A stretch of DNA of 64,000 nt, from positions 62,001-126,000 of the forward strand of contig NZ_AUEG01000002.1 of the NCBI RefSeq assembly GCF_000425865.1, read 5' to 3'. The translations under genes were made by a program, and so were the position numbers. The notes beneath the pieces are model-generated. The model saw only the letters and a program-made list of their open reading frames with translations, was not told the DNA's origin and searched no databases. This stretch comes from Lacticigenium naphthae DSM 19658. Lineage in GTDB: Bacteria; Bacillota; Bacilli; Lactobacillales; Carnobacteriaceae_A. Shown here piece after piece: positions 53,705 through 63,829 of the stretch. The first letter of the stretch is position 1. Each line of letters opens with the position of its first letter.

Positions 53705-54229
53705 ATGAATAACATGGACACTCCCGTTTTTTATGCCACATTACCCACTCCGCAAGGTACCTTATACGTGGCGGCTACCACTAAAGGACTTTGTTATGTA
53801 AGTTCTTTTTATGAAACAAAAGAAGATTTGATTGCTTTTATAGACAAAAAAATCCCTTCCCCACTTTTACAGCAAAGCGAGGAAGAAATGCAGATTTATT
53901 TACAACAACTACAGGAATATTTTGAAGGAACACGACAAACCTTCAGTCTTCCGTTAGATTTGAGAGGTACTGCTTTTCAAAAAAGTGTTTGGATGGGTTT
54001 GAATAGTGCCCCATACGGTAAAACAAAGGACTATGAAATGATTGCTAAAAAAATCAATCACCCTACTGCCATTCGTGCCGTTTCAAGTGCTATCGGCAAA
54101 AATCCTCTAACCATTGTTTTACCTTGTCACCGTATCATTCGAAAGAATGGTGAGCTTGGCGGATATAGAGGAACTCTTGCTATGAAAAAATTCCTGCTTC
54201 AACACGAAACTGACCATCTAGATAACTAA
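53705..54229 (+). CDS. ogt: Methylated-DNA-protein-cysteine methyltransferase
   Basis: 174 residues from the ATG at 53705 (MNNMDTPVFYA) with AGAGGAT in front; an upstream ATG gives 12 more residues without support. The reactive cysteine is in VLPCHRII, with the HTH region SAPYGKTKDYEMIAKKI and RAVSSAIGKNP. It repairs O6-alkylguanine by irreversible methyl transfer. The N-terminal domain is that of Ogt rather than Ada. It is convergent with the lipoprotein gene, whose stop is 4 bp away. Confidence 0.95.
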   Translation: MNNMDTPVFYATLPTPQGTLYVAATTKGLCYVSSFYETKEDLIAFIDKKIPSPLLQQSEEEMQIYLQQLQEYFEGTRQTFSLPLDLRGTAFQKSVWMGLNSAPYGKTKDYEMIAKKINHPTAIRAVSSAIGKNPLTIVLPCHRIIRKNGELGGYRGTLAMKKFLLQHETDHLDN

Positions 54230-54233
54230 AGCT

Positions 54234-54887
54234 TCATAGCTCATAGTCCTCTATTTCGTCTACAGAATCGGAAGACTCTGTTTCTCTTCGAAAAAGCTCA
54301 ATAACATAGTGCATTCTTGCTTCTTCTCCTTCAAATAAGTAGCGTTCCCAAGGAGAAAGTTCCATGTATAAAGGCATGACTGTTTGGGGAGCCAGTACAC
54401 CGAAATCACTTGGAGATAGGTGGGTGGTATGCAATTTGATCACTCTATCCTTGACCGAACGGATACTGATTTGAAGAAATTCATTTGTTACGCTTTCTTC
54501 CGTCCGGTTAGCTACCAGCAAAGCAATGTATGTTTTTCCACGGTCTTCAAATAGTACAGAAGATAGATGGACTGTAACTAAATCAGGTACTGTCCCCTTC
54601 ATAAAAGAAGGGGCTCGAACCTCTGTTTCTAATTCGACTAAAACAGGATCGTCCGAAAACTCCCGTAAATATTTTCGTTCCTGTTTTTGGGGAACAAAAA
54701 GTAAGGGGTCTTCTTTTTTTGTGTCCACTGAAATAAAGGGCGGATATGTTAGAAAAGATCCTATTCCTTCTGGTGCGGGTGACAAAAGTGTATTTTCTTT
54801 TGCTTGTCCACTTTCTGGGATAGGAGTCGTACTGCCGCAGCCAGCAATAAACCATAAACTAGTAAATAAAATAACGATTCTTTTCAA
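54234..54887 (-). CDS. Predicted lipoprotein of unknown function
   Basis: 217 residues. Start is a TTG at 54887, preceded by GAGGGAG; the upstream sequence has no in-frame ATG. The lipobox is WFIAGC, so the mature protein is lipid-anchored outside the cell. It has two beta-rich segments (LVTVHLSSVLFEDRGKTYI and LLVANRTEESV) and an acidic tail. No family recognised. It lies 78 bp after the end of the YtrA-type ABC operon on the same strand and could be its last member. Confidence 0.7.
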   Translation of the reverse strand: MKRIVILFTSLWFIAGCGSTTPIPESGQAKENTLLSPAPEGIGSFLTYPPFISVDTKKEDPLLFVPQKQERKYLREFSDDPVLVELETEVRAPSFMKGTVPDLVTVHLSSVLFEDRGKTYIALLVANRTEESVTNEFLQISIRSVKDRVIKLHTTHLSPSDFGVLAPQTVMPLYMELSPWERYLFEGEEARMHYVIELFRRETESSDSVDEIEDYEL

Positions 54888-54965
54888 TTTCTCCCTCTTT
54901 CTTGATGATTATGATCTTACTTAGTATACAAAGAAGAGAGGGATAGGAGTAATAATATGCTCACC

Positions 54966-56213
54966 TTATTCTTCTATATCAATCAATTGTATTTCTGCAT
55001 CAAGTGGCTTCCACTCATCTGTTAAGTTATCAGGTTCTAATGTACCTTCGTAAACCGTCTGACCTGTATACAAGTCCACAACAACAATCGTAACATCTTC
55101 TCCATTTTGAATAGATTTAGTGCTGACTAAATAGAGCAAATCATTTGTGGCAGCTGCTCGCATCCCTCTCTCAACGTATTCGCCATTAAAGTTTTGCATT
55201 AGTGCAGCTGTCAACGGAACACTAAGAGTCGTTTCCAGTTTATTCGTTTCAATGTTGAATACACGCACCGTGAATCCGGCTTCTTCTTTTTCAATCAGAT
55301 AAAGTGTCTCTCCCTCATATATTTGCTGAGTAGGAGAATCTATCCATTCTTCCTTTATATCCAGGATGGTATGCCGATTATCTTTGCTGTCATAATTCGC
55401 AATTGAAGTCAGCGTTTCCCCTTCATTCTCATGATTGATCAAGAATAGATTATTTTCTTTTTGTTTATAGTCTTCATCTCCATTGATTGAATTCAAGGCC
55501 GAGACATTTGTCTCTGCCGGAAATTCGGTAGCCGGAAATTGCGTTAAAAAAGGTTCAGCTGATACAATTTTTTCAGTTTCTAAATCGATCTGATAAACAA
55601 ACAGCTCTACCGCAGTCGTGTTCATTCCATCTTCCCATTTGTTCTCACCAACGTGAGTAAGAAATAATATCAATTTATTCTCTACGACTTCTATCGATTC
55701 TAAGTAGCTGTATTCCGCAGGATTATCTAAAGGAAGATTGAACGTATATTTTTTTATATCTTCTGATTCTTTATTAAATTTTTCTACTTGGATAGTAGTA
55801 GAAGTCGATTGTTGCTTCTCCCAATCCACACTTGCCTCGACTATCGTTTCGGGTGTTTCTATCAGGAAATTGCCATAATTTTTACGTTTTACAAAGTTTG
55901 GATAATTCTCATATAATCGTTGAAAAGAGGGATGTGCATAAAAAACAGTATCCATTTGATAGAGGAATGGAAAGTCTTCCTCATACAGCGTCTCTTCTCC
56001 TTTTTGGATGAAGTTTGTTTGATTGTATTCATTATCGGGTTGGTAAATCGATCCGACAAGTTTTAACTTTTCTACGTATTCTTTATTTCCACGACTGGTT
56101 ACATAAGAAAAAGTCGGTTTTTGATTATGTGTGGCTTCCACTGAAAAATAATGCCAGCCAAAGGCACTCACAAATAAAATTATTGTAAGGAGAAGCAGTC
56201 CGTATCGTTTCAT
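54966..56213 (-). CDS. Secreted or membrane-anchored protein in a YtrA-type ABC operon
   Basis: 415 residues: an uncleaved-looking signal anchor (LLLLTIILFVSAFGWHYF) and a long extracytoplasmic part with repeated beta-strand features (VELFVYQIDLETEKI, TLYLIEKEEAGFTVRVFNIETNKLE, VVDLYTGQTVYEGTL), consistent with a beta-propeller-like fold. No family recognised. It follows the permease gene by 19 bp. Similar operons in Bacillus (ytrABCDEF) carry ABC genes of unknown function. Confidence 0.7.
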   Translation of the reverse strand: MKRYGLLLLTIILFVSAFGWHYFSVEATHNQKPTFSYVTSRGNKEYVEKLKLVGSIYQPDNEYNQTNFIQKGEETLYEEDFPFLYQMDTVFYAHPSFQRLYENYPNFVKRKNYGNFLIETPETIVEASVDWEKQQSTSTTIQVEKFNKESEDIKKYTFNLPLDNPAEYSYLESIEVVENKLILFLTHVGENKWEDGMNTTAVELFVYQIDLETEKIVSAEPFLTQFPATEFPAETNVSALNSINGDEDYKQKENNLFLINHENEGETLTSIANYDSKDNRHTILDIKEEWIDSPTQQIYEGETLYLIEKEEAGFTVRVFNIETNKLETTLSVPLTAALMQNFNGEYVERGMRAAATNDLLYLVSTKSIQNGEDVTIVVVDLYTGQTVYEGTLEPDNLTDEWKPLDAEIQLIDIEE

Positions 56214-56232
56214 ATTTATAATCCTTTCTTAT

Positions 56233-57060
56233 TTACACTGTAATTTTTTTGGTGAGTAAAAAGTTGCTGACGAGTATGGATAGTCCCATCAGAACGATCC
56301 CCATGATCGAAAACCAAAGAAATGTTTCACTGTTTGCAAAAATTATTCGGGTGTATAGTTGATAGATAGCCGGGGAGAAATAAATGAACAAGGATAGTCC
56401 AGCATAACCTGTAGCTAACAAAATTCCCTTCAGATGAAAACTTCTTTCAAATAATATCAACGTGAACAGCACCATCAGGACCATCAATCCTGTTAAATAG
56501 GCAAAAAAGAAAAATGGCAAAGTTTTTGGAAAAAGGAACACCATGAACGCTCCTTGTTCAATTACTTGGGCAATAGATTGTACTTGAGTAAATTCTTCTG
56601 AGATGATCAACGGAATCAGCCACTTGTATACATGTAAAAATAAATACTGGCTACTGACTAACCCTAATACGGAAAGAAATATCGTGAATAATTTCGCAAA
56701 ATAAATAGACATCCGTTTTGCAGGTAACAACAATAACCGATAAATAAATGTATTTTTCCCTAGCCAGTCTCGATACCAGATAAATACGCTATAAAATAAC
56801 AATGCTACTATTCCCAACATTATCGGTGCAACAAACCACAGAGAGTATGTATAGTTTAGTAGATCAAAATGACCTAATTGGGATAGAATTCCTTGCGTGG
56901 AAACTCCTTCTTCTTTGAGCATTTCCACTTTGGATAAGTAACTTCGGCTCTGGAAAAACAACCCGACTCCTTGAATAGTAAACGTCAGTCCGATCAAACT
57001 GAGGTAGCCTTTTTTAAAACGATTAAATTCAAATGCCAATAATTTTAAAAATATATTCAT
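56233..57060 (-). CDS. ABC-2 type permease of a YtrA-type operon
   Basis: 275 residues with six hydrophobic segments, opening FLKLLAFEFNRFKKGYL and ending LLTKKITV. There is no conserved motif beyond the ABC-2-like topology. It lies 1 bp after the ATPase gene, so it is the membrane partner. It probably exports an unknown compound, possibly an antibiotic or cell-envelope stressor. Confidence 0.8.
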   Translation of the reverse strand: MNIFLKLLAFEFNRFKKGYLSLIGLTFTIQGVGLFFQSRSYLSKVEMLKEEGVSTQGILSQLGHFDLLNYTYSLWFVAPIMLGIVALLFYSVFIWYRDWLGKNTFIYRLLLLPAKRMSIYFAKLFTIFLSVLGLVSSQYLFLHVYKWLIPLIISEEFTQVQSIAQVIEQGAFMVFLFPKTLPFFFFAYLTGLMVLMVLFTLILFERSFHLKGILLATGYAGLSLFIYFSPAIYQLYTRIIFANSETFLWFSIMGIVLMGLSILVSNFLLTKKITV

Positions 57061-57061
57061 G

Positions 57062-57748
57062 TTATTGATACACCTCTCTCATAACGTCAACAACGGATTT
57101 CCCTTCCGTTTCTCTCATTTCTTCTGTATAAAATTCCCGCACGACCTGACCATCATCGATCAACACCACTTTATCCACTAGTGTTTCAAAATCAGTCAAG
57201 TCATGTGTCGTCAATAACACACCGCGATCTTCTACTAAATGGCTACTGAACACGGAAAGAATTTGTTCCCGGCTAAATAGATCAATGCCTGAAAACGGTT
57301 CGTCCATTAACAAGTAATCTACATCTAGAGCCAATCCCAGCAACATATTCACTTTTGCTTTATTCCCTTTGGATAAATCTGAAATCCGCTCTTCTTTTTT
57401 TATTTTGAAAAATGTCAATAGATCTTCTGCCCGTTTTGGATTCCAGGATCGATAATAGTCTTTCATAAAATCCATCGATTGTTTGACTGTCATGGAAGGC
57501 ATCATTGTGAGCGTATCTGGGATGAACGTGATATCTTCATAGCGCTCGCTTGTAAGTGGTTTGCCGTCTATCTCAACCATACCTCCATTTAGTGGAGTTA
57601 AATTCATTATCCCCTTTAATATCGTCGTTTTTCCCACACCGTTCACACCGATAAGACACGTGATCTCCCCTTTGTGCGCTTGAAAAGATATATCTTTGAG
57701 AACGTGTCGTTTTCCATATTTCTTTTTCAATTGTTTTACTTCAATCAT
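57062..57748 (-). CDS. ABC transporter ATPase of a YtrA-type operon
   Basis: 228 residues from the ATG at 57748, which overlaps the end of the regulator gene by 8 bp (translational coupling). Walker A GVNGVGKTTIL, the SKGNKAKVNMLLGLA signature in place of LSGGQ, and Walker B LLMDEPFSGID. The variant SKGN signature is seen in many YtrB/BcrA-type ATPases. It lies 1 bp before the permease gene. Confidence 0.9.
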   Translation of the reverse strand: MIEVKQLKKKYGKRHVLKDISFQAHKGEITCLIGVNGVGKTTILKGIMNLTPLNGGMVEIDGKPLTSERYEDITFIPDTLTMMPSMTVKQSMDFMKDYYRSWNPKRAEDLLTFFKIKKEERISDLSKGNKAKVNMLLGLALDVDYLLMDEPFSGIDLFSREQILSVFSSHLVEDRGVLLTTHDLTDFETLVDKVVLIDDGQVVREFYTEEMRETEGKSVVDVMREVYQ

Positions 57749-58130
57749 CCGATTCACTCGCTTTCCCATTTACTTGATAACGTCTGCTCAATTCTTCTTG
57801 AGCTTCCTCTAAAGGAATGCCCAGAGACTTTACTACCTCGATAAATTGATCGACTGCCTCTTGAATCAATTCCTGTCTTACAAAGCTAAACTTTTTAAGA
57901 TCACCCGTCAGCTTACTCGGCATATTTTTTCCTGTATGCACAAGATCTTCCTCCTCCATCAATTTATAGGCACGCTGAGCTGTATTCGGATTGATCCCGA
58001 GCTGACTCGCCAGTTCTCTACGGGAAGGAACTTCTTGACCTGGTTTGTATTGTCCGTTGGCCATCTTCTCTTTAAATTGACGTACTACTTGTAGATATAA
58101 TGGATCGCGACTATTGAAAGTCTGCTTCAT
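57741..58130 (-). CDS. GntR-family transcriptional regulator, YtrA type
   Basis: 129 residues: an N-terminal winged HTH (LYLQVVRQFKEKMANGQYKPGQEVPSRRELASQLGINPNTAQRAY, motif in pieces) and a short C-terminal helix pair instead of an effector domain, which defines the YtrA subfamily. It represses its own ABC operon. Two palindromic sites overlap the operon promoter. The signal is unknown; in Bacillus related genes respond to cell-wall antibiotics. Confidence 0.92.
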   Translation of the reverse strand: MKQTFNSRDPLYLQVVRQFKEKMANGQYKPGQEVPSRRELASQLGINPNTAQRAYKLMEEEDLVHTGKNMPSKLTGDLKKFSFVRQELIQEAVDQFIEVVKSLGIPLEEAQEELSRRYQVNGKASESDD

Positions 58131-58160
58131 TCTTGCACCTCGCTTTTATTCTGCTCCAAC

Positions 58161-58221
58161 TGTATTACGTTCTTAATACAACCTTCCAGTGTATTATATG
58201 GTTAATACAGAAGAGTGTCAA
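58161..58221 (-). promoter_or_regulatory. YtrA-type operon promoter with two operators
   Basis: Perfect palindromes TGTATTA-N6-TAATACA occur at 58161-58180 and 58190-58209, with centres 29 bp apart. The minus-strand promoter is TTGACA (58221-58216), 17-base spacer, TATAAT (58198-58193). One operator covers the -10 and the other lies just downstream of it. A GntR regulator bound there would block transcription. Confidence 0.85.
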
Positions 58222-58253
58222 GAATTTTTTTGATCTAATTGATACAAAATCAA

Positions 58254-58327
58254 TACAAAAAAAGACAAGCAGAATATCATTCTCAAAGTAAGTTTGATTG
58301 CTCACTTTGAAAATAGCTGCTTGTCTT
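58254..58327 (-). terminator. Terminator of guaB
   Basis: On the minus strand AAGACAAGCAG pairs with CTGCTTGTCTT, with TCAAAGT/ACTTTGA inside, and TTTTTTTG follows. It is 18 bp past the guaB stop. Confidence 0.85.
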
Positions 58328-58345
58328 GGTAACTATTCAATTGTG

Positions 58346-59830
<1,485 letters not shown>

Positions 59831-60002
59831 TCAATAGCCTCCAATTTTTTACTTTTAATTTTTAATTATAAACCTATCAGAGAAACACCCTAGGCGTCAA
59901 GCATATTTCTTTATCCTTTGTAAATTCTCATTCCATTATTCGCTTTGTATACTGATCTTAAAGATATCCTCTTGTTGATCCAGATAAAATAATTCTTCAA
60001 AC

Positions 60003-60030
60003 AAAAAAATCCCCGCTTAGATGAGCAGGA
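60003..60030 (-). terminator. Terminator of the DUF1129 gene
   Basis: On the minus strand TCCTGCT pairs with AGCGGGGA (G-T and bulge tolerated), with seven Ts behind it. Confidence 0.7.
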
Positions 60031-60047
60031 AAGTTTCTGTTTTTCGA

Positions 60048-60752
60048 TTAAATTAATGTACCTTTTATATTTAATTTTTTCTTCAAATAGAATTTTAGTC
60101 CAAAAGCAATTGCTCCAATAATCAATGTAACGGTTCCTGGCAAGAATACATTAATTGTTGGCGGAATCAACGCACTGGTTAATGTCATTAAAATGATCCA
60201 TACAAACATTGATGCTATAGAAACGAGTAAATAGCGAATTAATCCGCCTTTTTCTCCTGGGACCGGAGCATTTTTTGTTATTGCAAGAACAACCCCTCCT
60301 CCGATTAGGAAGTTTAGGAGCAACGTGATCAATCCCATGCCCCCAGCTTGAGGATCTCCCCCAAACACAGAAGATAATCCTGTAACTAACGCAAACATAC
60401 CTCCAAGAAGTAATGACCCATCTAAGTATAGTTTCCAGTTTTCTGATGGTTCCCCTTTTTCTTGTTTACGTTCAACTGGAGAAGCAATCAATTCATTCGA
60501 GCGTTCAGTAACGGTCCCATATAATTGACGTGCAGTGACCCCTTTATTTTGTTCAGCCACGATTTCTTTTAACATGTCATTAAACACAATCGTTCTTTCT
60601 TCTGCGGTCATGCCCGCGATTTCCAAACGACGATTTAATTTCACCATATATTGTCTGTTTTTATTCGTTAATTTCTCAAACAACGCAGTATTTTCTTTTT
60701 CCATTGTTTCCATTTCGACTACCGTATCATTCACCTTTTTTTCAGTCTTCAC
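60048..60752 (-). CDS. DUF1129 family membrane protein
   Basis: 234 residues from the GTG at 60752, which follows AGAGGGG; the ATG 13 codons upstream has no ribosome binding site. The N-terminal ~115 residues are an acidic helical domain (LTNKNRQYMVKLNRRLEIAGMT and ERTIVFNDMLKEI). After it come four or more membrane helices, the DUF1129 arrangement. The function is unknown. It lies 47 bp after ychF on the same strand and is conserved there in related Lactobacillales by my recollection. Confidence 0.82.
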   Translation of the reverse strand: MKTEKKVNDTVVEMETMEKENTALFEKLTNKNRQYMVKLNRRLEIAGMTAEERTIVFNDMLKEIVAEQNKGVTARQLYGTVTERSNELIASPVERKQEKGEPSENWKLYLDGSLLLGGMFALVTGLSSVFGGDPQAGGMGLITLLLNFLIGGGVVLAITKNAPVPGEKGGLIRYLLVSIASMFVWIILMTLTSALIPPTINVFLPGTVTLIIGAIAFGLKFYLKKKLNIKGTLI

Positions 60753-60799
60753 CTTCTCGCCCCTCTCTAAACATTTTTCAATTAATTGCATTTGCCGAT

Positions 60800-61900
60800 T
60801 TATACATTGAAGCGGAAAAGTAAAACGTCACCATCTTTTACAATATACTCTTTCCCTTCGGAACGGTAAAGACCTGCTTCTTTCGCGGCTTGAACACTTT
60901 CATATTTATCATAATTTTCAAATGAAATAGTTTCCGCACGGATAAATCCTTTTTCAAAATCGCTGTGAATAACGCCAGCTACCTGTGGTGCTCTCATGCC
61001 TTTGTGGAAAGTCCAGGCTCTAACTTCTTGTACACCAGCAGTAAAAAAGGTTGCAAGACCAAGCAAATCATACGCTGAACGAATCAGTTTATTTAGTCCT
61101 GGTTCGCTGATACCCAGGTCTTCCAAGAATAATTTTTTCTCTTCATCTTCTAATTCAGCAATTTCTTCTTCAATAGCAGCAGAAATAACAATGACCTCTG
61201 CATTTTCTTCATCAGCAATTGCCTTTACTTGTTGCACATATTCATTCTCTTCGGGATCGGCTACATCTTCTTCCGCAACATTAGCCACGTATAGGACTGG
61301 TTTACTGGTCAATAAGAAAAATGAACGGACGATGGGCTCTTCATCTTCATTAAATTCCAACATACGGACCGGTTTTCCTTCTTCTAATACCGGTTTGATT
61401 TTTTCTAACAAAGCGAGTTCAGCTACAGCATCTTTATCTTTTGTTTTTGCAATTTTAGCTGTCCGAGCAATTCTTTTATCTACGGACTCTAAATCTGCAA
61501 GTGCTAACTCTAAATTGATCGTTTCGATATCTTCAACGGGATCGACTCGTCCACTTACGTGCGTGATATTCTCATCGTCAAAGCAACGGACGACATGACA
61601 AATAGCATCTACTTCTCGAATATTGGCTAAAAACTTGTTACCCAGTCCCTCACCCTTGCTGGCACCTTTGACAATTCCGGCAATATCTGTAAATTCAAAA
61701 GTCGTCGGCACAATTTTTTTAGGGTTGACCAGCTCTGCTAAGCGGTCCAATCGTTTATCCGGAACTTCCACGACTCCCACATTGGGATCGATAGTAGCAA
61801 ATGGATAGTTGGCTGCTTCAGCTCCGGCTTTAGTAATGGCGTTAAATAAAGTAGACTTTCCTACATTTGGTAATCCTACAATTCCTGCTGTTAATGGCAT
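60800..61900 (-). CDS. ychF: Redox-regulated ATPase YchF (OLA1 family)
   Basis: 366 residues from the ATG at 61900 ([12 protein letters not shown]); the frame opens four codons earlier with a GTG on the ribosome binding site. P-loop [10 protein letters not shown]2/G3 DIAGIVKGA, the NxxE-type G4 (YVANVAEED) that favours ATP, and the C-terminal TGS domain ([22 protein letters not shown]). The family binds ribosomes and is linked to stress responses. Confidence 0.97.
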   Translation of the reverse strand: MPLTAGIVGLPNVGKSTLFNAITKAGAEAANYPFATIDPNVGVVEVPDKRLDRLAELVNPKKIVPTTFEFTDIAGIVKGASKGEGLGNKFLANIREVDAICHVVRCFDDENITHVSGRVDPVEDIETINLELALADLESVDKRIARTAKIAKTKDKDAVAELALLEKIKPVLEEGKPVRMLEFNEDEEPIVRSFFLLTSKPVLYVANVAEEDVADPEENEYVQQVKAIADEENAEVIVISAAIEEEIAELEDEEKKLFLEDLGISEPGLNKLIRSAYDLLGLATFFTAGVQEVRAWTFHKGMRAPQVAGVIHSDFEKGFIRAETISFENYDKYESVQAAKEAGLYRSEGKEYIVKDGDVLLFRFNV

Positions 61901-61927
61901 AGACTTTCTCACTCTTTCTTCTCTAAT

Positions 61928-62122
61928 TTATTCTGATTCTTTAGCTTTGACTTTTTTCAATTTCTTTTCAAAATCACGTCTTGACATGAGCACTATATGA
62001 TTACATTTATCACAACGTATTTTTATGTCTGCACCCATTCGGATGATTTCCCAATGATTGGCTCCACACGCATGTGGTTTTTTCATCTCGACATAATCAT
62101 GTAAATCATAGTTTTTTTCCAT
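61928..62122 (-). CDS. DUF951 family zinc-ribbon-like protein
   Basis: 64 residues. Opens YDLHDYVEMKKPHACG, with cysteines in ACG and CDKCNHIV that could bind zinc or RNA. The RIGADIKIRC pattern is diagnostic of DUF951 (YyzM-like). Function is unknown, but it is conserved beside ychF and parB in many Firmicutes. It lies 34 bp after the parB stop and 27 bp before ychF. Confidence 0.93.
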   Translation of the reverse strand: MEKNYDLHDYVEMKKPHACGANHWEIIRMGADIKIRCDKCNHIVLMSRRDFEKKLKKVKAKESE

Positions 62123-62156
62123 TAGTTTTCTCCTTTTGCTTGGATATTCAGTTTCT

Positions 62157-63038
62157 TTAAGAGTCTAATTGAATATCTAACAATTCAAGTATTCGGGTCA
62201 AATCCTCTGTTGAAACATATTCTATTTCTATCTTCCCTTTTTCTTTTTTATCACGAATGACTACACCCGTGCCAAATTTATCCATCAACCGTTCTTCGCT
62301 TTCACGGATATAAAAAGGTTTTTCTTGTGTTTTTACTTGTTTTTCTTTTTTTGGTTCATTCATTTGGATAACAAGCTGTTCCAATTGTCTGACCGTCAGG
62401 CTCTCTTTGATAGCTTTCTTAGCTAGTGTAGCCATCTTTGTTTTGTTTTTTAAAGAAAGCAACGTTCTCGCTTGCCCCATAGACAATTCATTGTGCTGCA
62501 ATAACTGTTTGACCTCGTCAGGCAGACCCAATAACCGAAGATAGTTGGCAATATACGGTCTGCTTTTTCCTAATCGCTTAGCCACTTCTTCTTGCGTCAA
62601 TCCAAGTTTGTTCATTAATAAAGAATAGGCTTCAGCTTCTTCTAATGAAGTTAAATCTTCGCGTTGCAAGTTTTCTAAGATAGCCACTTGCATCATCTTT
62701 TCTTCGTCAAGTTCACGGACGATTGCAGGAATGGTTTCTTTCTCGGCTAATTTAGAAGCACGGAAGCGTCGCTCTCCGGCAATGATCTCGTATCCCTTGA
62801 CAGAAGATTCACGCACGATGATCGGCTGCAGAACGCCGGTTTCCTTGATTGATTCCGCCAATTCCTCTAAAGCAGTTGGATCAAAATTTCTTCTCGGCTG
62901 ATACGGATTTGGGCGAATTTCAGTCAATGGAATCTGCTGAACACGTTCATCTTTCGACTCAACATCTTCTAATTCAGGAATATCTCCAAAAAAAGCATCG
63001 ATTCCTCTGCCGAGTCCTTTACCTTTTTTATTCACCAT
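62157..63038 (-). CDS. parB: Chromosome-partitioning protein ParB (Spo0J)
   Basis: 293 residues. It binds parS sites and loads SMC at the origin. The CTP-binding GERRFRAS motif, an HTH with TQEEVAKRLGKSRPYIANYLRLL, and the C-terminal dimerisation tail are all present. The start overlaps the end of parA by 11 bp, with AAGGAAGTGAG inside parA as ribosome binding site. No parS-like palindrome (TGTTTCACGTGAAACA) was seen in this window. Confidence 0.97.
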   Translation of the reverse strand: MVNKKGKGLGRGIDAFFGDIPELEDVESKDERVQQIPLTEIRPNPYQPRRNFDPTALEELAESIKETGVLQPIIVRESSVKGYEIIAGERRFRASKLAEKETIPAIVRELDEEKMMQVAILENLQREDLTSLEEAEAYSLLMNKLGLTQEEVAKRLGKSRPYIANYLRLLGLPDEVKQLLQHNELSMGQARTLLSLKNKTKMATLAKKAIKESLTVRQLEQLVIQMNEPKKEKQVKTQEKPFYIRESEERLMDKFGTGVVIRDKKEKGKIEIEYVSTEDLTRILELLDIQLDS

Positions 63039-63792
63039 TTTGACTCACTTCCTTCGCCAATTCTTGATAGACTTGGGCCCCTTTGGATTTCATATCATAA
63101 TCAATGATCGATAAGCCATAACTTGGAGCTTCAGACAAACGTACATTTCGAGGAATAATGGTTTTATAGACCTTTTCACGAAAATATTTCTTCACTTCTT
63201 CTACTACTTCGTAGCCTAAGTTAGTCCGTGCATCTAACATTGTTAACAATACACCCTCAATTTTGAGGTTTGGATTAAAGTGTTTTTGCACTAGACGGAC
63301 GGTATTCAACAATTGACTGAGTCCTTCTAAGGCATAATATTCGCATTGTACTGGAATCAAAACAGAATCACTAGCTGTGAACGCATTGATCGTCAAGTGC
63401 CCAAGTGATGGTGGGCAATCGATAAGAATATAATCATAAGATCCAGCAACTGTATGAATAGCTGCTTTTAAACGTGTCTCTCTAGCCATTAAAGTCGTTA
63501 ACTCTACTTCGGCTCCAGCCAATTGAATGGTCGCAGGAGCTACAGACAGGTTTTCTCGACTAGAATCTTGAATGACATCTTCTAGGGGGGTTTCATTGAT
63601 CAATACATCATAGATATCTTGACCAACTTCACCCTTACGGATGCCTAGTCCACTCGTAGCATTTCCTTGAGCATCCATATCAATGAGAAGTACACGTTTT
63701 CCTAAATGAGCAAGAGAAGCACCTAAATTAACAGTCGTAGTGGTTTTACCTACTCCGCCCTTCTGATTTGCAACGGCAATAATACGTGCCAT
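63028..63792 (-). CDS. parA: Chromosome-partitioning ATPase ParA (Soj)
   Basis: 254 residues. Deviant Walker A KGGVGKTTT (11-19), LLIDMDAQGNATSGLG, the switch DCPPSLGHLT and PVQCEYYALEGLSQLL are typical of chromosomal Soj. It works with ParB in origin segregation. AGGAGGATAAAG precedes the ATG. It lies only 37 bp after the rsmG stop. Confidence 0.98.
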   Translation of the reverse strand: MARIIAVANQKGGVGKTTTTVNLGASLAHLGKRVLLIDMDAQGNATSGLGIRKGEVGQDIYDVLINETPLEDVIQDSSRENLSVAPATIQLAGAEVELTTLMARETRLKAAIHTVAGSYDYILIDCPPSLGHLTINAFTASDSVLIPVQCEYYALEGLSQLLNTVRLVQKHFNPNLKIEGVLLTMLDARTNLGYEVVEEVKKYFREKVYKTIIPRNVRLSEAPSYGLSIIDYDMKSKGAQVYQELAKEVSQNGE

Positions 63793-63829
63793 ACTTTATC
63801 CTCCATTTTTTGTTCGAGTTTACTCGGTT

